A DNA stretch of 64,000 nt from CAXBID01 sp963815305. Lineage in GTDB: Bacteria; Bacteroidota; Bacteroidia; Flavobacteriales; Flavobacteriaceae. Both the position numbers and the translations under genes were made by a program. Location of the stretch: positions 1,426,001 through 1,490,000 of the forward strand of contig CAWFFW010000001.1 in NCBI GenBank assembly GCA_963815305.1. Reading direction: 5' to 3'. A model generated the notes under the pieces. It was not told the DNA's origin, made no database searches, and saw nothing but the letters and a program-made list of their open reading frames with translations. This document shows, piece by piece, positions 51,938 to 60,138 of the stretch (positions are counted from its first letter, which is position 1; every line of letters starts with the position of its first letter).

Positions 51938-53516
51938 GGTCATAAAAAAGATAGAACGTAAAACGTTTGTAAAAGGCAATTTTGTTGGCAAATACCATGG
52001 CGATTTTGTCGATGGGAAATCATTTTTAAATACTGCGAAATATTATGATATTCATATTTATGAAGGAGAAATCCATTATGTTCAAATCATTTCTGAGGAA
52101 GGATATGAATCTATAGAATCTGAAATTCATTTTTTACAAGATCAATTCGAAAATGTTATTTCTGTTACAGAAGAAAAAGTAACCGATTTTGATGCGTTTA
52201 AGTTAAAAATCAATCAGCCTAAAGTAGAGTCCATTACTATAAAAGATGTAAACAAGGAAGATAATAAGACTTTTGGAACATTAACATGTGTGGTATATGG
52301 ATATTTAATAGATACTACAGATAAAGAAGAAACTGTAGAGATTGAAGTCTGTGACAATTGTAATTATACCTTGGAAAAATGCAATTGTCCAAAGCTGGTT
52401 TCAGATGATTATAAAGTCGAAGTTGAATACGAAGATGGTTCTACTACCCAGAAAAGAGAAATATTTTCAACATATAACAACACAGGCTGTTCTGAAATTT
52501 TTGGATGGATCTTAATTATAGGCTTTGGCTTTCTATTACTTGGGGCAATAGGTCTTCCAGGAATAATTACAATAGCTTGTTTGGCAGCACTTTACTTTCT
52601 ACTCACTTATTTTTCAGCATTTACTTCAGCAATCATCAATATTTTAGGTTGGATGCTTAGGTTGCTATATAACTTTGTTATTCTAATGTTTTTCATTTCA
52701 TTAATTTCTGGTATTCATTCTGCTGTAATAAATACATCCACGAAAGAGGTTATAAAACCTAAAGAAACAGAATATTCTGTTGAAGAAAAAGTTCAAAAAA
52801 TACGACTTCAAGATAGTAGCATTTTGATTAGCCATAAACTTACTTGGAGAGATTATAATAAATATTTGTATAAAGGGAATTTAAGTGTTTTAGAATCTGA
52901 TTATAAATTATCTACAAATCATAGAAACCTGACTCATTACAATTTATTTAATGATTACCAATGGTCACTTTTATACAATTCGCTAATAGAAAATGATAAA
53001 AGTAAATTGGAGAATGTATTCACTACTTTTGACAGTATTGCTAGAGCTAACCAGCTTAATAAAAAGCAATTTGCAGAAATGGTTGTGTCCTGTATTCAGT
53101 CTATACCTTATGCTTTGGTAATGCAGCAAAATTGCAATAAAGATTCTTATGAAGAGAATTTTATAAAGCATCAATTAGAAAAGTGTCCACGATGTTGCAT
53201 TAGTGATATTAAATACGGAATTCAAGCACCTGTAGAATTTATAGCAAATTTAAAAGGTGATTGTGATACACGAACTGTAATACTTTTTACTATACTTTCA
53301 AAGTTTGGATTTGATGTAGCAGTTTTAGGAAGTTTGTCCTATCAACACTCTATAATTGCCATCAATTTGCCATATAGTGGAACTTACAAAGTGATAAAAG
53401 GGCAAAAATATTATGTTTGGGAAACTACAGCATCAGGTTTTCAACCAGGTATTCTTGATCCAAAAATTTCTAATATGAACTTATGGAATGTGCATTTATT
53501 AACTAATAACAATTAA
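51918..53516 (+). CDS. Membrane transglutaminase-like cysteine protein
   Basis: A 532-aa protein. The N-terminal 190 residues are soluble with a Cys pair pattern (C145-x2-C148, C155-x-C157) that may bind zinc. Two or three helices lie about 192-270. The C-terminal 240 residues end in a transglutaminase-like core: GDCDTRTVI (C449), LSYQHSIIAI (H477) and YYVWETTASG (E502) as the likely Cys-His-acid triad. The fold hydrolyses or cross-links peptide bonds. It overlaps the DUF4407-like gene by 20 nt, so they are probably one functional unit. Confidence 0.78.
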   Translation: MGTKKIKVIKKIERKTFVKGNFVGKYHGDFVDGKSFLNTAKYYDIHIYEGEIHYVQIISEEGYESIESEIHFLQDQFENVISVTEEKVTDFDAFKLKINQPKVESITIKDVNKEDNKTFGTLTCVVYGYLIDTTDKEETVEIEVCDNCNYTLEKCNCPKLVSDDYKVEVEYEDGSTTQKREIFSTYNNTGCSEIFGWILIIGFGFLLLGAIGLPGIITIACLAALYFLLTYFSAFTSAIINILGWMLRLLYNFVILMFFISLISGIHSAVINTSTKEVIKPKETEYSVEEKVQKIRLQDSSILISHKLTWRDYNKYLYKGNLSVLESDYKLSTNHRNLTHYNLFNDYQWSLLYNSLIENDKSKLENVFTTFDSIARANQLNKKQFAEMVVSCIQSIPYALVMQQNCNKDSYEENFIKHQLEKCPRCCISDIKYGIQAPVEFIANLKGDCDTRTVILFTILSKFGFDVAVLGSLSYQHSIIAINLPYSGTYKVIKGQKYYVWETTASGFQPGILDPKISNMNLWNVHLLTNNN

Positions 53517-53518
53517 TC

Positions 53519-54040
53519 ATGGAACAAAATGTATTTAAAATGGGATTGATACAATTTAGTATTTTTCTTCTCATATCAATTTTAACACTAACGATAATAT
53601 TTTGGTTTATAAAACGATTTATATCCAAAAAACACCAAATTGAAGATTTTAATTCAGCCTACGGAATTGTTTCAGGAGGTATTTTGTTTTCTGTATTCTA
53701 CCTAATTTCAGCACTAATTACGCCAATAATTTCAACTTTAAAACTTTTAGAAGGCATTTCAGATTCGTGGACGTATGTATTTGAATCAATTAAACATATT
53801 TCAGTACTTATAATGGTTGCTATGGTTTCAGCATTATTGATGAATTTTGTTGCTATAAATCTCGTAAAACATTTTTTTAAAGGCTTAAAAATATTTGAAG
53901 AAATAAAGAATAACCACATTGGCTTAAGTATTGTAATTGCTTTAACCCTGATTTCCTTTAGCTTATTGTTGAGAGATAGTTTGCAATTAATTTCTAATAG
54001 CTTTGTACCTTACCCAGAAATGCCTAATCTTTTAAATTAG
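53519..54040 (+). CDS. DUF350-like membrane protein
   Basis: A 173-aa protein with four or five helices (GLIQFSIFLLISILTLTIIF, AYGIVSGGILFSVFYLISAL, ISVLIMVAMVSALLMNFVAI, LSIVIALTLISFSLLLRDSL). The AYGIVSGGI and NNHIGLSIVIALT pair resembles the repeated motif of DUF350/YjfL proteins. Function unknown. It starts 2 bp after the transglutaminase-like gene. Confidence 0.6.
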   Translation: MEQNVFKMGLIQFSIFLLISILTLTIIFWFIKRFISKKHQIEDFNSAYGIVSGGILFSVFYLISALITPIISTLKLLEGISDSWTYVFESIKHISVLIMVAMVSALLMNFVAINLVKHFFKGLKIFEEIKNNHIGLSIVIALTLISFSLLLRDSLQLISNSFVPYPEMPNLLN

Positions 54041-54045
54041 AAGAA

Positions 54046-54525
54046 ATGTATCGATTCATTTTATTTTTTTTTATTGTTTTAAACTGCTATTCACAAAAGC
54101 AAATACTAAAAGGTAAAGTTGTTGCAATAACCGATGGAGACACCTTTAAACTTCTAACAAAAGATTCCACACTTATAAAAGTAAGAGTAGCAAATATAGA
54201 TTGCCCTGAAAGAAGACAACCCTTTTCTGCAAAAGCTAAAGAATTTACATCAGAAGCTATTTTTGGTAAAAACATAAAATTGAAATATTTAAAGAAAGAC
54301 CGTTATGGACGATTTATTTGTAATGTGATTTACAATGATTCTTTAAACCTAAGTCATGAACTTGTGAAATATGGTTTAGCATGGCATTATGTAAAATATT
54401 CTAAAGACAAGAATTTGCAGACCTTAGAAGATGAAGCAAGAGCGGATAAAGTTGGTTTATGGCAAGACAAAAATGCAATCCCTCCTTGGGAATGGAGAAT
54501 CAATAAAAAGAAGTCAAAAAAATGA
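54046..54525 (+). CDS. Secreted thermonuclease (SNase) family nuclease
   Basis: A 159-aa nuclease. A signal-like N-terminus (MYRFILFFFIVLNCYSQ) precedes the OB-fold core. D30/D32, R47, D52, E55 and R89 correspond to Staphylococcus nuclease metal and catalytic positions (ITDGDTFKL, KVRVANIDCPE, DRYGRF). It would cut DNA or RNA in the periplasm or outside with Ca2+. The next gene overlaps by 4 nt. Confidence 0.92.
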   Translation: MYRFILFFFIVLNCYSQKQILKGKVVAITDGDTFKLLTKDSTLIKVRVANIDCPERRQPFSAKAKEFTSEAIFGKNIKLKYLKKDRYGRFICNVIYNDSLNLSHELVKYGLAWHYVKYSKDKNLQTLEDEARADKVGLWQDKNAIPPWEWRINKKKSKK

Positions 54526-54881
54526 AAATAATTAGAATTGTTATTTTTATATTTTCAATAACATTTGCATCTAGCATTAATGCTCAAAGTGTTTACACTA
54601 CCAAAACAGGAGAGAAATATCATAAGAATACTTGTAAATACCTTAAATATTCTAAGAAAGAAATAACATTAAAAAAGGCTAAATTGTTGGGTTATTCTCC
54701 ATGCTCCGTTTGTAAACCAACTAACAAAAACACCCAAGCTAAAACAACGTCTTCTAAATCATCATTATCAAACACACATACTCAAAAAACGACTTCCACA
54801 CAATGCACAGGAAAAACAAAGTCTGGAACACGTTGTAAACGAAAAACTAAAAATGCTAATGGCAGGTGTTATCAGCATTAA
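54522..54881 (+). CDS. Exported zinc-motif protein (Ada-like plus DUF5763-like tail)
   Basis: A 119-aa protein with signal peptide (IIRIVIFIFSITFASSINAQ). Module 1 (TGEKYHKNTCKYLKYSKKE, GYSPCSVCKP) resembles the Ada/nuclease-associated Cys-x-His zinc site. Module 2 (CTGKTKSGTRCKRKTKNANG, CYQH) is a DUF5763-like tail with three Cys and a His. Both modules are often fused to thermonucleases, which supports a joint role with the upstream nuclease. Last gene of the cargo run. Confidence 0.8.
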   Translation: MKIIRIVIFIFSITFASSINAQSVYTTKTGEKYHKNTCKYLKYSKKEITLKKAKLLGYSPCSVCKPTNKNTQAKTTSSKSSLSNTHTQKTTSTQCTGKTKSGTRCKRKTKNANGRCYQH

Positions 54882-55293
54882 ATATATCATTTAATTATGA
54901 CCTAAAAATTATCCCAAGAATATATGCTACTGATGCTCTTTTAGTAAATATTTCGTTAATATAAAAGCCAAGACCTTTTGATATGATTAGATTTATGGTT
55001 GTATCGAGAGTAAATAGGCTACTTTTATTTTCTTGTTTATGGCTGTACTTGACTTTCTATTTTTTGAGGTAAAAAGGGCGTTTCCTTCACGACTAACTGC
55101 CCAACCGTCTTTATAAGTTACGACGTGTTGTTGCCAGATTCGTTTTTTGGAGATACCATGACTAAAGCTTTGAGAATGGCTTCTATTAGTTTTTGTATGG
55201 TGTCTGTGAGGCTATTTTGTTTGGTATTAAATTAGAAAACAAATAGACTCTAAATATATCATAAGCCCTTGTGTTAGCTCGGGCTAATAAAAT
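54882..55293. other. Gap after the cargo operon
   Basis: 412 bp without an intact gene. It carries the DUF2188 relic (54993-55148, minus). I see no terminator or other feature that I can support. Confidence 0.5.
54993..55148 (-). pseudogene. Remnant of a DUF2188 gene
   Basis: The minus-strand frame reads KKRIWQQHVVTYKDGWAVSR, then EGNALFTSKNRKSSTAINKK, and stops. QHVVTYKDGWAV and REGNA are the start of DUF2188 proteins; the rest has drifted. No start codon is in frame. Opposite strand from the intact copy at 47500. Confidence 0.65.
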
Positions 55294-57000
55294 CTATTCC
55301 TTTTTTAAATCTTTTCTGTTTTTTTGCAAAAGAAAAAAAGCAGTGCCTATTTGAAATCTAGAAAAATTATTGTCAATATTACTTAATTCGTGCACAAGCG
55401 CATATCTCACAAATAATTTAGCAGATGTTGCTATATCTAGATATGCAGATAATTCTATTGTATTAAACCAATCTTTCTTTTTATTTAATAAGCCCAAAAG
55501 TTCTTCTTCTTTCTCTAAGACTTCATAATAAAATAATTTATCTCTTAAAACAACACCATATCTTTTTTCTGGGAAAATATGCACTTTAAATTGGTGACTC
55601 CATTGAATAGCATTTAGGTTTGTACCTTCTGTTACGTCATTAATTTTATAAGCACTTCTAGAAAACTCAAAGCCACTTTCATAAAAAGCATTCAATTTTA
55701 AGTTTTGATTTTCAAACGTAATTATGTTTAGCAAACCTCCTACTGAAAAGTTTCTATGTCTAAAAATATTTAAAAGTCCAAACTCACTTGCAACTGGCAA
55801 TATATACTTGTTATCCTCCTCTATTTTAGACAATTTTATACCAACATCTAAATACTCAAACATACCACCACCAGAGCCTAAAAAGTCGCCTCTAGCTGTA
55901 TTAATATTAAATTTCTTATTGATTTCAGTTTGTATTATACCATTTGGATTTTCTACTTCTAAAGCGCCAAGCAAATCTGTATAAACTACTGCCTCGAGAA
56001 TTTTAGTGGACTCTTCTCTGTAAACTTTTGCTGATTCTTGTTGTTCATCTAAAACAATACGTTGCTTTGATGGACTAATATCATTTGCATTGACGTCTAA
56101 ATAACGCTCATATGAAATTAAATCATTTAAATACAAGTGAAATTTACCTGTGTGTTTTAACTTTTCTAATTGATACCCTTTTGTATTACTTGTTCTTTTT
56201 TCTGGTTCTATGGTAACCTTATATTCGTTTCCATCTATATCTTTATTAGTTTGATGATTGGGATTTAGAATAGGAACAGCTCTCTTAATTTTTTCAATAT
56301 CCATATCATATGGATATTTAGTAAATAATCTAATTTTATTAAAAGATTCTACATTGCTTTCTGAAGAGACACCAATAGAATACTCATTACTTAATTTAAT
56401 AGCATTACCATTAAAACCTCCATGTACTTCAATTTTTTCAATAAAGCCAGAATAGAAAGTCATAAATACTTCTGGTCTCTCTAAATCGCCTATGTGTACT
56501 TTAAATATTTTGGTTTTAGAGGGATCATTAGTCTTTGTAAAAAGAAGTTCTGCATAAATTTTTATATGCGCTTTTTTTAATTTAACCGTAGCAACCTCTT
56601 GTCGTTCATTTACAGTATTAAAATAAGAATTTATTGTTGTATAAAGATTCATTAATTTCTGATCATTATCATCACTATCATCAAATACACCTGATACAAC
56701 TGAGTCAATTACTAACTTTGGAAACATATAACCTTTCATTTTGGCCTTAAATAATTCATAACTAAAAGGTTTTAATAAAATTTCGGCAACATCTTTTACT
56801 CCATCACTAACAACGACATGCGTAAAACCACTTTCATCTTGATTCACTTTTAAAATGACATTATCAGGTATTTTTGTAGAATTGTCTTTAAGTTCTAGGT
56901 TGGAACTCACTAAAGTAGCATGATATTCCTGACCTTGTAGGTGTACTGTAATAAAAAATAGAAGAAAAAGGCTAATTAAAAAATTGATTTGAATTTTCAT
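55294..57000 (-). CDS. Large exported protein of unknown function
   Basis: A 568-aa protein from ATG 57000. Signal peptide MKIQINFLISLFLLFFITVH, then a long beta-rich chain. The last 250 residues have aromatic alternating strands (FSVGGLLNIITFENQNLKL, NAFYESGFEFSRSAYKI, YGVVLRDKLFYYEVL, RFQIGTAFFLLQK) like an outer-membrane barrel. No named family. It faces the cargo from the other strand and ends at the gap with the DUF2188 relic. Confidence 0.7.
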   Translation of the reverse strand: MKIQINFLISLFLLFFITVHLQGQEYHATLVSSNLELKDNSTKIPDNVILKVNQDESGFTHVVVSDGVKDVAEILLKPFSYELFKAKMKGYMFPKLVIDSVVSGVFDDSDDNDQKLMNLYTTINSYFNTVNERQEVATVKLKKAHIKIYAELLFTKTNDPSKTKIFKVHIGDLERPEVFMTFYSGFIEKIEVHGGFNGNAIKLSNEYSIGVSSESNVESFNKIRLFTKYPYDMDIEKIKRAVPILNPNHQTNKDIDGNEYKVTIEPEKRTSNTKGYQLEKLKHTGKFHLYLNDLISYERYLDVNANDISPSKQRIVLDEQQESAKVYREESTKILEAVVYTDLLGALEVENPNGIIQTEINKKFNINTARGDFLGSGGGMFEYLDVGIKLSKIEEDNKYILPVASEFGLLNIFRHRNFSVGGLLNIITFENQNLKLNAFYESGFEFSRSAYKINDVTEGTNLNAIQWSHQFKVHIFPEKRYGVVLRDKLFYYEVLEKEEELLGLLNKKKDWFNTIELSAYLDIATSAKLFVRYALVHELSNIDNNFSRFQIGTAFFLLQKNRKDLKKE

Positions 57001-57348
57001 AATGTGGTTGGTTTTAGTTAAAAGTAAAAAATAATGGCAAGCACCATAGCCGACACTATCCAAAAAATGGATAACAGTTACTATTTTGCGCAATCAACAA
57101 AGAATTATACAAATTCGTACTGATTATAATTCAATACTTAAGGAGTCAATTAAAGTAGTCTTTTTCTAAATTCAGCGTATGAAAATCAGATAAACTGTCA
57201 TAATTTTCTTTAAAATACAATCTTAATAAAAACAAAGAGGCTGATAGTTGGTTTTGTATTCTACAGATGTCATTCCCGTATAGTGTCAATTTTGAGTAAA
57301 AAAGTCTACTCCATAAATTGCAAAATATATATCAAAAAAAAAAAACTA
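57001..57348. other. Gap between the exported protein and HipT genes
   Basis: 348 bp. It contains the leader of the exported protein gene (57001-57090) and AT-rich DNA with an A12 run around 57334-57345. No gene or motif seen. Confidence 0.5.
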
Positions 57349-58293
57349 TTACTCAAAACTAAAAAATTCAAACCTTCTTAATAAAGTTTTGTTATATGAG
57401 ATTTTCATTTTATCACTTAAAAAAGAGATTTCAATTAAATTAAAAGCTTCTTTTTTTAATCCCAAAAAGCGTTTTAAAACACCATGAACTTGTTTTTTTG
57501 ACAATCCTAAGCCCTCTCCAAAATCAAGAAAATTTTGAAGTTTTAGTTTTTTCTTTTTACCAGCAATAGTTAATGCCAATTCCTCTGTATCTTGTGGATT
57601 AACAATATATACATTTAACAAATCATAGGCGGGAGACAATGCCCAACCATAAGATGTTTTAATCATCGAAAAGTTTTTTAAATGCATATCGTTATTTCCC
57701 GTTAAATATGAAAAAATGGTAAGTTCAAAAAACCTCAGCTTATCCAAAAGCGTGTTTTCTGCATACATCTCAATAGCCTTACCAATCCTTTCCATTGAGC
57801 TTCTATATTTATCAAATGCTTCTAGCACCTGAAACATATCTATCATGTGTATTTTTGATCCATCTTCTGCTCTATCTATTCGCTTAGTAATATAAGATAG
57901 TTCTCCAGAAGCTAATTTTACAAGAGAGTGAGGAACAACATCAATACTAAACAGTTCTGCCATCTTCATAGTTACATGCTCATTTGCTGGCATTTCGGCA
58001 AAGTCTTTAGATGGTGGCTTAAAAATATAATTTCCGCCTAAAGCACCAACTACGGTTAATCTGCTATCTGTTTTATCATCATTTAATAATGACATTGATA
58101 ATTTTGGTTGAACGCCAGGAACTGAGACACTTCTCTCAACTACCTTTAGTGCCAACTCATGCATATCATCTAATGAGTAGTTAATTTTTGGTGGTGTTTC
58201 TGTACCAAAAAAAGTTAAGCTACATGCCACATGAAAATCGCTATCTGAATCAACATCTTTATAACAATACAAACACTTACTCATAGCTTTCAT
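57349..58293 (-). CDS. HipA/HipT-type Ser/Thr kinase toxin
   Basis: A 314-aa protein. The N-terminal Cys group (C7, C10, C24 in KCLYCYK, HVACSLTFFG) is followed by the kinase domain with SVPGVQPKLSMS, FKPPSKDFAEMPANEH, TGNNDMHLKN (D202, catalytic) and SPAYDLLN (D224, metal). In HipA/HipT proteins this domain phosphorylates an aminoacyl-tRNA synthetase. The N-subdomain 1 of HipA is missing and is encoded by the next gene upstream instead, as in HipBST systems. Start could be 58293 or 58284; it overlaps the HipS gene. Confidence 0.85.
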   Translation of the reverse strand: MKAMSKCLYCYKDVDSDSDFHVACSLTFFGTETPPKINYSLDDMHELALKVVERSVSVPGVQPKLSMSLLNDDKTDSRLTVVGALGGNYIFKPPSKDFAEMPANEHVTMKMAELFSIDVVPHSLVKLASGELSYITKRIDRAEDGSKIHMIDMFQVLEAFDKYRSSMERIGKAIEMYAENTLLDKLRFFELTIFSYLTGNNDMHLKNFSMIKTSYGWALSPAYDLLNVYIVNPQDTEELALTIAGKKKKLKLQNFLDFGEGLGLSKKQVHGVLKRFLGLKKEAFNLIEISFLSDKMKISYNKTLLRRFEFFSFE

Positions 58294-58609
58294 TTACAGA
58301 TTCTACACTTACTGCTCCAATACAGTTTTTACAACAAGCTAGCAACAGCCCCATACGGTCATTTTTGTTAATCTTCCAGCTTTTTGAAGCTATATCTAAC
58401 AACCAACCTTCAGGAATCAAACCTTCAAAAAACGCAAACAAACGTTTGTCTTTATATTCTGTATTACTAACAGGCATTGTGAAGGTTATAAACTGATCAG
58501 GATATTGATTTATATAATCACTATCATAATTAAAAGTGAAATCGCCGTCATTAGTCTCTGTTAAAAGACCACAAAATACCTTATCATAATATATCCTAGC
58601 TTGTCTCAT
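58277..58609 (-). CDS. HipS-like protein (HipA N-terminal subdomain)
   Basis: A 110-aa protein with RIYYDKVFCGLLTETNDGDF, QFITFTMPVSNTEYKDKRLF and FFEGLIPEGWLLDIASKSW, the Couple_hipA domain, followed by NDRMGLLLACCKNCIGAVSV. In HipBST this piece (HipS) neutralises the HipT kinase. Overlaps HipB by 14 nt and HipT by 17 nt, so all three are co-translated. Confidence 0.85.
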   Translation of the reverse strand: MRQARIYYDKVFCGLLTETNDGDFTFNYDSDYINQYPDQFITFTMPVSNTEYKDKRLFAFFEGLIPEGWLLDIASKSWKINKNDRMGLLLACCKNCIGAVSVESVNESYE

Positions 58610-58826
58610 TATCTTCTAATTCTTTTAAACTTATAGGAACAAGTTTATGCCCAAACATTTTTAAAACTTGATTAACTTTACCTAAGTTTAAGTTTGTTTT
58701 GTTCTGCTCTATTTTTCGAATTACTGTAAGCGCTACTCCTGCTCTATAGGCGAACTCTTCTTGCGTTAAATCAACGGCTTTTCTACGGGCTTTCACAAAC
58801 TCTGACAATTCTTTCATTATATGCAA
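58596..58826 (-). CDS. HipB-like HTH antitoxin
   Basis: A 76-aa Xre-type DNA-binding protein: KARRKAVDLTQEEFAYRAGV and ALTVIRKIEQNKTNLNLGKV form the helix-turn-helix. First gene of the hipBST-type operon. The start codon lies beside the first of three direct operator-like repeats, pointing to autoregulation. Confidence 0.85.
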   Translation of the reverse strand: MHIMKELSEFVKARRKAVDLTQEEFAYRAGVALTVIRKIEQNKTNLNLGKVNQVLKMFGHKLVPISLKELEDNETS

Positions 58827-58917
58827 TTAAATATAATTATATACAAATATAGTAAATTATATGTAAATACGTATAATATTAATTAAAATGAATTTTTTAT
58901 ATGTAATTAGATATAAT
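58818..58917 (-). promoter_or_regulatory. Three 20-bp operator repeats at 40-bp spacing (HipB)
   Basis: TATATGCAATTAAATATAAT (58818), TATATGTAAATACGTATAAT (58858) and TATATGTAATTAGATATAAT (58898) begin exactly 40 bp apart. The last contains the dyad TATAT-G-TAATTA-G-ATATA. They cover the region between the hipB start codon and the upstream gene, so HipB binding would repress the operon. Confidence 0.75.
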
Positions 58918-58993
58918 CAGAGTTTAAGAAGTCGATTTTGACAAAACACAGTAATGATAAATAAATTAGAATATCTTATCATTCAATGAAGTT

Positions 58994-59022
58994 ATGATAA
59001 GAAAATTCGATTTTCTTATCAT
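58994..59022. repeat. Strong hairpin downstream of the wHTH gene
   Basis: 12-bp perfect stem ATGATAAGAAAA / TTTTCTTATCAT with 5-nt loop. It would end the minus-strand wHTH transcript before the hip operon. A third arm-like CTTATCATT at 58974-58982 could compete. Confidence 0.6.
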
Positions 59023-59064
59023 TGTAAATTATACCTGCGCTACGATTTTAAATTAATTTGATTA

Positions 59065-59583
59065 TTATTCATGTTGCAAACGTTCTCTTAAAAATTTAAT
59101 AGCCAAATTTTGCTCTCGTATTTTACCAACCCTAATTGCATCTACTAAAGCCAAAAATTCATGTAATTTTTTGTCTTTTAAAACAGCTTTTGGAACAGAT
59201 TTATAAAGCGGTAGTATTGCTTGACCGTGCATATCTCCTCTTGCATAAGGCCAAACATAATTCTGATCGCTTTGAATTTCTTTATCTAATGGTGATGAAG
59301 AATGTGCTGTCCTAATACCTCTTACAATTGGACCTGGCTGTTGTGGAAAAACATATTTAATTCCGTATTGTAAAAAATCCAACAAATTTAATACACTTAC
59401 CCTCTTTCGGCTTGCATCTATCAATCCTGAATATTTTAACCTGGAAAGGCACTCTGATATTTCGGATTGGCTAATGTTCAAATCTTCGGAAAGTGTATGT
59501 TGAAACCACTTCTGGTCTTTTAAAATGCAAATTTTTAAGAGAATTAGGATATCTTGTGGTTTTAAATTGTTATTGCCCTTCAT
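59065..59583 (-). CDS. Winged-helix regulator (orphan)
   Basis: A 172-aa protein from ATG 59583 (MKGNNNLKPQDILILLKICI). HTLSEDLNISQSEISECLSR is a helix-turn-helix; YSGLIDASRKRVSVLNLLDF is wing; the C-terminal half (GPIVRGIRTAHSSSPLDKEI, YVWPYARGDMHGQAILPLYK) is a small domain I have seen beside toxin genes. It may be the antitoxin partner of a lost toxin; the gene now stands alone. Upstream has a palindromic GCGATAT site. Confidence 0.7.
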   Translation of the reverse strand: MKGNNNLKPQDILILLKICILKDQKWFQHTLSEDLNISQSEISECLSRLKYSGLIDASRKRVSVLNLLDFLQYGIKYVFPQQPGPIVRGIRTAHSSSPLDKEIQSDQNYVWPYARGDMHGQAILPLYKSVPKAVLKDKKLHEFLALVDAIRVGKIREQNLAIKFLRERLQHE

Positions 59584-59584
59584 A

Positions 59585-59670
59585 ATATTGCGTATTGCGA
59601 TATGCAATATTAGTCATATTTTCATTATTAACTAATAACTCACAAAAGTATATCGCATATCGCGATATAC
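59585..59670 (-). promoter_or_regulatory. GCGATAT palindromes upstream of the wHTH gene
   Basis: Site 1: ATATTGC (59585-59591) and GCAATAT (59604-59610), with GCGATAT inside. Site 2: GTATATCGCATATCGCGATA at 59648-59667 continuing TAC, with two ATATCGC and one overlapping GCGATAT. Probably bound by the wHTH protein. Confidence 0.6.
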
Positions 59671-60138
59671 AATAAATTAAATTTTAAGTGCTTTTAGACG
59701 AATAATTAAAGTGTCTTTTATTACACTATTGAACATAATTCGGATACTTAAACCTAAAAATTACTCAAATAGTGTATTATAATTCACTATTAATGATATA
59801 TTTATATTGGAACTAAACATACATCATCTGCGGAAAGTTGGGTCGATTTATCTTTTCAATATTGTAAATAGTTTCGAAATTTAAAAGCAACTCTATTGAT
59901 GGCATCGACACATTCGATTTTTTTCGATATATTCTTATATCAAACTTTAATCGATTTGCAATTCGTGAATCGCGAATCAAAAATAAAATTTGAATTATTT
60001 TGATGCGTTTTATCATTTTAAAAACAAAACAAACGTTAAAGTTTGTTAAATCGAGACCAATTCGGTTACCTCTAAAAAAAGCACCTTTCAGAAGCCTTAT
60101 AAACACTAGAAAACTCAAATTATCGTCGTTGTCTCCGA
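59671..60138. other. Gap before attR
   Basis: 468 bp with no gene that I can support. It contains ATTCG..CGAAT and AACAAAC..GTTTGTT inverted repeats and the GAGACCAATTCGGTTACC element (60053-60070). Such sites may be integrase arm-binding sites. Confidence 0.5.
60053..60070 (+). repeat. GAGACCAATTCG element, copy 1
   Basis: GAGACCAATTCGGTTACC inside the element. A 15-of-18 match (GAGACCAATTCGATGACC) is found outside at 60248-60265. CAATTCGGT also occurs at attL (38329-38337), so the copies are probably linked to recombination. Confidence 0.5.

Noticed and set aside
58818..58917. 40-bp periodic repeats as a small CRISPR array
   Set aside because: Repeat length (20 bp), AT-rich palindromic content and location at the hipB start point to operators; the spacers are only 20 bp and there are no cas genes.
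59813..60118. A 101-codon reading frame on the minus strand before attR
   Set aside because: Composition is random (many I/R/F/N), no family, no start context; it overlaps the inverted repeats and the GAGACCAATTCG element, so it is probably not coding.
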